Below the pieces are notes generated by a model. That model was not told the DNA's origin, made no database searches, and saw only the letters and a list, made by a program, of their open reading frames with translations. Of a stretch of DNA of 64,000 nt, positions 28,042 to 34,880 are shown one piece after another. The stretch covers positions 1,674,001 through 1,738,000 of the forward strand of contig JASCOD010000001.1 in the NCBI GenBank assembly GCA_029959615.1, given 5' to 3'. Origin of the DNA: Flavobacteriaceae bacterium PS02338. GTDB taxonomy: Bacteria > Bacteroidota > Bacteroidia > Sphingobacteriales > Sphingobacteriaceae. The position numbers were made by a program, and so were the translations under genes. How positions within the stretch are numbered: position 1 is the first letter of the stretch; the number at the start of each line of letters is the position of its first letter.

Positions 28042-29205
28042 ATGAAGATTACAGGAATAAAAACATTCATTTGCCACTCTTACCGTACCAACTGGGTTTT
28101 TGTTAAGGTACTTACCGATGCGGGAGTTTACGGTGTTGGTGAGGCTACTTTGGAGATGAGGGAGCTAACCGTAGAGACGGCAATAAAGGAGCTAGAAAGA
28201 TATGTAGTTGGGAGAGATCCACATGATATAGAAGCGATTGTACATGATGTTTACAGAGATGCCTATTGGAGGGGAGGTGTGGTGTTAATGAGTGCACTAG
28301 CTGGAGTTGAAATGGCACTTTGGGATATTAAAGGAAAAGATTTGGGGGTGCCAGTTTACCAATTATTGGGGGGCAAAGTGAGAACTTCAGTACCTTGCTA
28401 CGCCAATGGATGGTTTGCTGGAGCAAAAAGACCGGAAGAGTTTGCTGAGAAAGCAAAAATTGCGGTAAAAGCAGGTTTTAAAGCATTAAAGTGGGATCCT
28501 TTCGGCAAAGAATATATGAACATAGACCCCAAAGCGCTAAAGGAAGCTTTGGATTGCATCAGGGCGGTAAAAGAAGCTGTGGGAGATCAGGTTCATCTAA
28601 TTATCGAAGGACATGGTAGGTTCAATGTGCCTACGGCTGTGAAAATAGGAAATGCCATTCAGGAATTCGATATCCTGTGGTTCGAAGAACCTATTCCACC
28701 GGATGATAAAGCGGGAATTGCCTGGGTACGCAAAAAAATCAGTACACCAGTTTCTGGAGGAGAAAGGCTATACAGCAAGTACGACTTTGTAGACTATTTA
28801 CGAATGGAATGTGCCGATTATTGGCAACCAGATGTTTCTCATGCTGGTGGGCTAATGGAACTGAAAAAAATTGCGGCTATGGCAGAAGCACACTATATTC
28901 CAATTTGTCCGCATAATCCTAGTGGACCTATTGCCAATGCGGCTACTTTGCAATTGGCAGCATGCATTCCAAATTTTTATTTACTAGAAACGATGTCCAA
29001 TGACATTCCTTATAGAAACGAAATTAGTACCGAAAAAGTAGCTTTCGAAAATGGCGAGATGCTAATTGGAGATGCGCCCGGTCTAGGTATCGATATCAAT
29101 GAGGAAGCCATATCCAAATATCCCTATGAAGCTAGAAATCTTCGCCATTATCAAGGCAATTTAACGGATATCAGACCAGTAGATCAAACACAATACTTTA
29201 ATTAA
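28042..29205 (+). CDS. Sugar-acid dehydratase, enolase superfamily (galactonate dehydratase-like)
   Basis: A 387-residue mandelate racemase/muconate lactonising family enzyme. Metal ligands Glu189, Glu215 and Glu241 (SGGERL) are present. The EGHGRF segment with His191 and the HNPSGPI segment with His291, paired with Asp264 (WQPDVSHAGG), match the two catalytic histidines of E. coli D-galactonate dehydratase. That points to removal of water from an aldonic acid to give a 2-keto-3-deoxy acid. Alternatives in the family are fuconate, rhamnonate or gluconate dehydratase, or 3,6-anhydrogalactonate cycloisomerase. It starts 1 bp after the previous gene. Cytoplasmic: no signal peptide. Confidence 0.85.
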   Translation: MKITGIKTFICHSYRTNWVFVKVLTDAGVYGVGEATLEMRELTVETAIKELERYVVGRDPHDIEAIVHDVYRDAYWRGGVVLMSALAGVEMALWDIKGKDLGVPVYQLLGGKVRTSVPCYANGWFAGAKRPEEFAEKAKIAVKAGFKALKWDPFGKEYMNIDPKALKEALDCIRAVKEAVGDQVHLIIEGHGRFNVPTAVKIGNAIQEFDILWFEEPIPPDDKAGIAWVRKKISTPVSGGERLYSKYDFVDYLRMECADYWQPDVSHAGGLMELKKIAAMAEAHYIPICPHNPSGPIANAATLQLAACIPNFYLLETMSNDIPYRNEISTEKVAFENGEMLIGDAPGLGIDINEEAISKYPYEARNLRHYQGNLTDIRPVDQTQYFN

Positions 29206-29211
29206 TTTCAG

Positions 29212-31359
29212 ATGAAAAGCTATCGTTATATTTTGATACTATTTTTAGGTTTGGTACTAAGCGCTTTTAGCTTAAAGGACCATCCTTCAATCTACTTTTT
29301 TAACGGTTCGGATAAATCGCTTAAAGGAATTACCGCACTGCAAAATAGTGTGCTTAAATTAGAAGGAAGTGCCCTAAATGTGCGGACTAAGCAAGAGGAA
29401 GAAGCACCAGGGATTGAAATCAAAGGAAACTGGGATCTATCTAAATGCAGCCAACTGGTGTTGGAAATTACTAACCACGACCTATTGGGAGATTTGCCGC
29501 TAACGGTGGTATTAGAGAATAAAAATGCCAATATGGGCAAAAGAAAAGGCGTTTTTTTAGACCGTATTTATATTCCTGCGCAAAAAACAAATAAGATAAT
29601 AATTGATCTGCCAAATACATTGCCACATCCAGAACTGGACGAACAGTTGTTGGGTATGCGAATGACACCCTTCACTAAATCTGGACTGATTTCCAATATA
29701 GATTTAAGTGAAGTCGTTTGTTTATCGGTATATGTTAATAAGCCTAGATATGATTGGAATTGGAGCATCAATTACATTAAAGCTGAAATAGGAGATAGGA
29801 AGCCGAATCCTGCTTGGATGAATTTGGGAGAGAAGGATTTTTTCCCTTTTATTGATCAATACGGACAATTTAAGTTTCAAGATTGGCTGGGGAAGATACA
29901 CCATGACCAGGAATTACAAAATGCTCATCAAAAGGAAATAGCTAATTTGGAACAATATCCCGGACCAAACGAGCGATCCAAATTTGGAGGCTGGAAAAAC
30001 GGGCCGAAATTGAAAGCTACTGGTGCTTTTAGGGTAGAAAAAATAGAAGGCAAATGGTGGATGATTGATCCAGAAGGCTACCTATTTTGGTCGCATGGAG
30101 TAGTGAGGGTAACACCGCACTCTGCAATTACACCGCTAGATGGCAGAAAGCATTATTTTGCTGATCTTCCCAAAAAAGATGATTCTTTCACTGAGTTCTA
30201 TACCACACATGATGAATTACTGAAACCATATTATACCGCTAGAAATATTGATAGTACCTATGATTTCTCAGCAGCTAATATCAAACGCAAATACGGAGAA
30301 AACTGGCGTGAGATTTATGCTTCTCTAGCACATCAGCGGTTAAAAAGCTGGGGACTGAACACCATTGCTAATAGCTCTGATAAGCAGATTTTTATGCAGA
30401 GGAAAACGGTTTATACCGATAGAATTGAATTGAAGTCGCCTTACATAGAAGGCAGTAAGGGAATGTGGTGGAAGTTTAATGATCCCTTCGATCCGCGGTT
30501 TACTAGTGATTTAAGGAGGCAGTTGTTGGAGCGGGAAAATGAACTGAATGATCCATGGTGCCTAGGTTTTTTTGTAGACAATGAAATTAACTGGGGTGGC
30601 GAAGCTACTTTGGCCGAATGGACTTTACAATCTCCTGCAACACAACCCGCAAAACTTGCTTTTGTACAAACGTTAAAAGATAAATACAAAACAATAGCAC
30701 AGTTGAATAGCGTTTGGAAAGCTAGCTTTAAAGATTGGACAGCTTTGCTAGAATCTAGGGAAAAAGTTCCCTCTGGTTCAAAAGCAGACTGTATCATCTT
30801 TAGTAAAACGATTACCGAAGCTTATTTTAGTAAAGTAAGAATTGAATTTAAAAAGGTAGCGCCTAATAAGCTCTACTTGGGTTGTCGTTTTGCCAGATCA
30901 AATATCAATGCGGTAACTATTGGCGCTAAGTATTGCGATGTAATGAGTTACAATATTTATGCACATACACTGGATAATTTTAAGCTGCCTAACAACCTAG
31001 ATAAGCCAGTATTAATAGGAGAGTTCCACTTCGGGGCACTAGATAGGGGGCTTTTTCATCCTAGTTTAATTAAAACACAAAATCAAATAGAGCGAGGACA
31101 GGCCTATTTCAACTATGTGCAATCAGCGTTGAAACATCCAAATATCATTGGTACGCATTGGCACCAATTTGCCGATCAGGCGACAACAGGAAGATTTGAT
31201 GGGGAGAATTTTCAGGTAGGGATGGTTGATATTTGTGATACGCCATACTGGGAAACTGTTGAAAAAGTAAGGGAAATAGGTTATCGCCTGTATGAAATTA
31301 GGCAAGGTAAGAAACTGGAAAAAGGCAAATCGCCCTACAGTGATTATATCGATTACTAA
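29212..31359 (+). CDS. GH50/beta-agarase-like glycoside hydrolase
   Basis: A 715-residue secreted enzyme (signal peptide to about residue 20). An N-terminal carbohydrate-binding-like beta domain (residues about 25-190) precedes a clan GH-A TIM barrel from about residue 265, which starts WWMIDPEGYLFWSHG. The acid/base candidate is Glu458 in FVDNEINWGG and the nucleophile candidate is Glu604 in IGEFHFGALDRG; that motif and the overall shape resemble GH50 beta-agarases. Agarases cut galactose-containing polymers, which would fit the galactonate-dehydratase-like neighbour. Family assignment is from memory of motifs; GH42 or another GH-A family is possible. Confidence 0.7.
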   Translation: MKSYRYILILFLGLVLSAFSLKDHPSIYFFNGSDKSLKGITALQNSVLKLEGSALNVRTKQEEEAPGIEIKGNWDLSKCSQLVLEITNHDLLGDLPLTVVLENKNANMGKRKGVFLDRIYIPAQKTNKIIIDLPNTLPHPELDEQLLGMRMTPFTKSGLISNIDLSEVVCLSVYVNKPRYDWNWSINYIKAEIGDRKPNPAWMNLGEKDFFPFIDQYGQFKFQDWLGKIHHDQELQNAHQKEIANLEQYPGPNERSKFGGWKNGPKLKATGAFRVEKIEGKWWMIDPEGYLFWSHGVVRVTPHSAITPLDGRKHYFADLPKKDDSFTEFYTTHDELLKPYYTARNIDSTYDFSAANIKRKYGENWREIYASLAHQRLKSWGLNTIANSSDKQIFMQRKTVYTDRIELKSPYIEGSKGMWWKFNDPFDPRFTSDLRRQLLERENELNDPWCLGFFVDNEINWGGEATLAEWTLQSPATQPAKLAFVQTLKDKYKTIAQLNSVWKASFKDWTALLESREKVPSGSKADCIIFSKTITEAYFSKVRIEFKKVAPNKLYLGCRFARSNINAVTIGAKYCDVMSYNIYAHTLDNFKLPNNLDKPVLIGEFHFGALDRGLFHPSLIKTQNQIERGQAYFNYVQSALKHPNIIGTHWHQFADQATTGRFDGENFQVGMVDICDTPYWETVEKVREIGYRLYEIRQGKKLEKGKSPYSDYIDY

Positions 31360-31362
31360 GCT

Positions 31363-32100
31363 ATGATGACAGTAGGATTATTTGTGCCCTGTTATGTAGA
31401 TCAGTTCTATCCAAAAGCGGCAATTGCCACGCTAGAACTGTTAGAGAAGTTTAATGTAAAGGTGAGTTTTCCGGCAAAGCAAACTTGTTGTGGTCAGCCT
31501 ATGGCTAACTCTGGGTTTTCCCATTTGACGCAGGCTTCCGATGAGTTATTTACAGAGGGTTTTGCAGAATTTGATTATATCGTTTGCCCTTCCGGAAGTT
31601 GTGTGCTCCATTTAAAAGATCATCTACATTCAGTAAAACATCCTCAAAAAGCAGAGGAGATTCGCTCAAAAATATATGAATTGGTAGAGTTTTTAGTAGA
31701 CATTCTGCAGGTGCAAGATTTGAAAGCAAGGTTTCCGCATAAAGTTGGCGTACATCAGAGTTGTCACGGTTTGAGAGGGCTTAAGCTGGCGCAAATGACC
31801 GAATTGGTAGCTCCCGGATTTTCTAAACCTGTGCATTTATTGAATATGGTAGATGATTTGGAAATTATCAGCCTTTCTCGTAAGGATGAATGCTGCGGAT
31901 TTGGTGGTACATTCTGCGTAACCGAAGAGGCGGTTTCCGTTAAAATGGGGAAGGATAGAGTTGCTGATCACGTTTTAAACGGAGCAGAATATATTACAGG
32001 AGTCGATTTATCTTGTTTGATGCACATGGAGGGAATATTGAAAAGGCAAGGTAGTATGGTACAGATAATTCACATTGCAGAAATTTTAAACGCCAATTAA
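31363..32100 (+). CDS. lutA: L-lactate oxidation Fe-S protein LutA/YkgE
   Basis: A 245-residue cytoplasmic protein with two CCG domains: TCCGQPMANSG (Cys42, Cys43) and ECCGFGGTFC near residue 185. These cysteine-rich motifs bind Fe-S clusters in the LutA/GlpC/HdrB group. With LutB and LutC it makes up the Lut complex, which oxidises L-lactate to pyruvate. Its start (Met1 or Met2) lies 3 bp after the GH50-like gene, so it belongs to the polysaccharide operon rather than to a stand-alone lactate operon. Confidence 0.93.
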   Translation: MMTVGLFVPCYVDQFYPKAAIATLELLEKFNVKVSFPAKQTCCGQPMANSGFSHLTQASDELFTEGFAEFDYIVCPSGSCVLHLKDHLHSVKHPQKAEEIRSKIYELVEFLVDILQVQDLKARFPHKVGVHQSCHGLRGLKLAQMTELVAPGFSKPVHLLNMVDDLEIISLSRKDECCGFGGTFCVTEEAVSVKMGKDRVADHVLNGAEYITGVDLSCLMHMEGILKRQGSMVQIIHIAEILNAN

Positions 32101-32116
32101 TCATTTTAAAAGAGCG

Positions 32117-33487
32117 ATGAAAGACCATTCAAGATTGTCGGAAGTTTTTAATGAAGACGAACAGCGGGTAAATTGGCACGACGAAACACTGTGGTGGATA
32201 CGGCAGAAGAGAGATAAAGCAGCCAATATGTTGCCCGAATGGGAACTGCTAAGGGAAAATGCCTCTCAGATTAAGCATCACACGCTTTCAAATCTGGCGA
32301 ACTATCTAGAGCAATTTGAATCAAAAGCATTGGCTAATGGTATAACAGTTCACTGGGCCGCAAATGCAGTCGAGCATAATGAAATAGTACTCTCTATTTT
32401 AAATAGAAATGGCATAGATCAGATTGTGAAAAGTAAGTCGATGCTAACAGAGGAGTGCCATTTGAATGCTTTTTTGGAAAGTAATGGTGTTGGAGTGGTA
32501 GATTCCGATCTGGGAGAACGTATTGTGCAATTGGCTGAAGAACCACCAAGCCACATCGTATTGCCCTGTATCCATAAAAAGAAAGAAGAAATAGGAGAGC
32601 TGTTCCACAAACACCTAGGTACCGCTCATGGTGAAGCTGATCCTCAGGTGTTAACTGAGGCCGCCCGACAGGATCTCAGAAGTGTTTTCCTGACCAGAAG
32701 GGCTGCTTTAACAGGTGTTAATTTTGCGGTAGCCGAAACCGGAGAGATTGTCATTTGTACCAACGAAGGTAATGCAGATATGGGAGTACACTTGGCAGAT
32801 ATCCATATCGCATCAATGGGTATCGAAAAAATTATTCCAAAAAGAAAAGACCTAGGCATCTTTTTAAGGTTGTTGGCTCGAAGTGCAACTGGTCAGCCGA
32901 TTACGACTTACTCTAGTCATTTTAAAACCCCTAGGTTGGGACAAGAGATGCATATGATCTTGGTAGACAATGGTAGAAGCCGACAGCTGGGAAGGGAAGA
33001 GTTTAGAAACTCGCTCAAATGTATTCGTTGTGGAGCCTGTATGAATACCTGTCCAGTTTACAGAAGAAGTGGTGGACATAGCTATCAATATACTATTTCG
33101 GGCCCTATTGGTTCTATATTGGCTCCAAATTTAGATATGCAAAAACACGCCGACCTGCCTTTTGCTTCTACACTTTGCGGTTCTTGCACTAATGTTTGTC
33201 CAGTTAAAATAGATATTCATAACCAGCTATACCAATGGCGACAAGTATTAGTGGCTGCGGGTAAAACTACTGCTACAAAACGCTGGGGAATGAAAATAGC
33301 CAGTACACTTTTTGCGTATCCTGCACTATTTGGTGCGGCAGGAAAGTTAGGACGTAGTTTGATGAAAATTACGCCTTATCTTTTTAAGAATAGATTGAAT
33401 CCCTGGTATCATCAAAGAGAAATGCCTGCTCCTCCGGAACAGTCTTTTAGAGAATGGTATAAAAAACAAAGGAATAATAAAGATTAG
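32117..33487 (+). CDS. lutB: L-lactate oxidation Fe-S protein LutB/YkgF
   Basis: A 456-residue protein combining an N-terminal LUD domain with a C-terminal ferredoxin part. The first cluster motif CIRCGACMNTCPVY uses Cys302, Cys305, Cys308 and Cys312; the second, CGSCTNVCP, uses Cys354, Cys357 and Cys361. Electrons from lactate should pass through these clusters to the respiratory chain. It is encoded between LutA and LutC, 16 bp after the former and 6 bp before the latter, the canonical lutABC order. Confidence 0.95.
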   Translation: MKDHSRLSEVFNEDEQRVNWHDETLWWIRQKRDKAANMLPEWELLRENASQIKHHTLSNLANYLEQFESKALANGITVHWAANAVEHNEIVLSILNRNGIDQIVKSKSMLTEECHLNAFLESNGVGVVDSDLGERIVQLAEEPPSHIVLPCIHKKKEEIGELFHKHLGTAHGEADPQVLTEAARQDLRSVFLTRRAALTGVNFAVAETGEIVICTNEGNADMGVHLADIHIASMGIEKIIPKRKDLGIFLRLLARSATGQPITTYSSHFKTPRLGQEMHMILVDNGRSRQLGREEFRNSLKCIRCGACMNTCPVYRRSGGHSYQYTISGPIGSILAPNLDMQKHADLPFASTLCGSCTNVCPVKIDIHNQLYQWRQVLVAAGKTTATKRWGMKIASTLFAYPALFGAAGKLGRSLMKITPYLFKNRLNPWYHQREMPAPPEQSFREWYKKQRNNKD

Positions 33488-33493
33488 CGGAAG

Positions 33494-34108
33494 ATGACAA
33501 TGGCAAATAGTAGAAGTAAAATATTGGAGGCAGTAAAGTTAAGTCAACCTGCATTTTCGGAAATCATAACAGCTAACATTCCTCAATCTAAAGAAAATCT
33601 TCCTGCTAAGTTTGCAGGGGCGTCTACGAATGTAGGAGGCAAATTTATTCAGTTAAATACACTAGAGGAGCTTAAAAGCTACATTGCCGAGAACTTTAAG
33701 AGAACAGGGATCATCTTATCTGATATCGTCGAATTATCAGATTTCTCTGTTCTAGAAATCAAAGAAATGGATCCGCACAGTTTGGCAAATGTAGAGCTAG
33801 CAATTCTTAGGGCCAACCTCGCTGTTGCCGAAAATGGTACTTGCTGGTTGCCAGAGGAAAATGCCATTCAAAGAGTTTTGCCATTTATTACGCAGCATCT
33901 AATAGTAGTTGTTTCAAATGATGCCTTCGTACCTAGTATGCACCAAGCTTATGAAATAATCGATCAGGATATTTATGGTTACGGTGTTTTTATAGCTGGC
34001 CCATCAAAAACAGCTGACATAGAGCAATCTTTGGTTTTAGGAGCTCATGGACCCAGATCTATGACGATATGTTTGATCCAAGAACTCAATAATAAAGAAA
34101 AACGTTAA
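33494..34108 (+). CDS. lutC: LUD-domain protein LutC/YkgG
   Basis: A 204-residue LUD-domain protein; Met1 or Met3 may start translation. The segments LAVAENGTCWLPEENAI and ADIEQSLVLGAHGPRSMTI are characteristic of the LUD fold in LutC. It is the third part of the lactate oxidation complex and the last gene of the operon. The next gene, an ECF sigma factor, is on the other strand and its stop lies 66 bp away; no strong terminator is visible in between. Confidence 0.93.
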   Translation: MTMANSRSKILEAVKLSQPAFSEIITANIPQSKENLPAKFAGASTNVGGKFIQLNTLEELKSYIAENFKRTGIILSDIVELSDFSVLEIKEMDPHSLANVELAILRANLAVAENGTCWLPEENAIQRVLPFITQHLIVVVSNDAFVPSMHQAYEIIDQDIYGYGVFIAGPSKTADIEQSLVLGAHGPRSMTICLIQELNNKEKR

Positions 34109-34174
34109 GAACTACAGAAATCGGCTATTTATAGCAGTAATCACGTTTTAATTTAAAAAATGAAATTTGTTAGG

Positions 34175-34750
34175 CTACGAAGTTTTTGGATTTACACTAG
34201 GGTTTAGTCCCTTTGATTTTTGGTGTTCTAAGCTGATCTTCATTTTGTCTATGGCCCTATACAATAGTTTATAAGTGCCGCCAATTTTAATCTTTAATAG
34301 GTCTGAAATTTCCTGATAACTCAATTCTTCCTGATAGAATAGATATATAGCTTCCTTTTGTCTTTCCGTCAAGTCTTCCATCAATCTCTTTAGCAATTGC
34401 TGATGGTAATCTGAATTGTCTTTGGGAAGGTGAAACTCGAAGTGGAGGATGTCTTGTCCATCGCCAACATAAAGTTCTCTTTTTGTGATGCTTAATTTAT
34501 TATAGATAATATTCCTTAACGATTTTAACAGATAATGTTTAAGGCTAGACGGTCGATTGAGATTGTGTTTGTTTTGCCAAAGCTTTACAAATAGGTCTTG
34601 TATAGCCTCTTCAACAAGATGGCTGTCCTGATTTAGCCTTAGTCCATAGTTAAATAACGCACCATGGAATTGGTTATAAATCATTTCAAAAGCTTTCTTG
34701 TCTCCTGCTGTAAATTGATCCCAAATTTCTAGTTCATTAAGCTCTGTCAT
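34175..34750 (-). CDS. ECF-type RNA polymerase sigma factor
   Basis: A 191-residue sigma-70 factor of the extracytoplasmic function type. Region 2 spans residues about 12-75 (FTAGDKKAFEMIYNQFHG, then EEAIQDLFVKLWQNK) and region 4 residues about 118-175 (LTERQKEAIYLFYQEELSYQEISDLL). It resembles the FecI-like sigma factors of Bacteroidota. It is probably controlled by the FecR-type protein encoded at 43006-44037, 8.3 kb upstream on the same strand, and would drive that operon. Unlike the usual order it sits at the far end of the operon, behind a terminator. Confidence 0.93.
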   Translation of the reverse strand: MTELNELEIWDQFTAGDKKAFEMIYNQFHGALFNYGLRLNQDSHLVEEAIQDLFVKLWQNKHNLNRPSSLKHYLLKSLRNIIYNKLSITKRELYVGDGQDILHFEFHLPKDNSDYHQQLLKRLMEDLTERQKEAIYLFYQEELSYQEISDLLKIKIGGTYKLLYRAIDKMKISLEHQKSKGLNPSVNPKTS

Positions 34751-34833
34751 GCTTAATATTTATTTAGATTAATTATAAATAATATGCAATTATAAAACTT
34801 ATTAGATTAAATGAGAAATGAAATATGTTAAAA

Positions 34834-34874
34834 GTCTAGGGACTTTGGCTATATGAAAGTCAAATTCCCTAGAC
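34834..34874 (-). terminator. Terminator between the protease gene and the sigma gene
   Basis: GTCTAGGGA and TCCCTAGAC form a perfect 9-bp stem, with the inner bases able to form a second small stem (GACTTT/AAAGTC). On the minus strand it ends in TTTT. It lies just after the stop of the 746-residue protein gene and 84 bp before the sigma gene start, so the sigma gene should have its own promoter or rely on readthrough. Confidence 0.75.
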
Positions 34875-34880
34875 CTTTTT

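Noticed and set aside
28042-34108. A separate lactate operon with its own promoter
   Set aside because: There is only a 3-bp gap before LutA and no promoter-like sequence that could not be coding, so the genes belong to the upstream operon.
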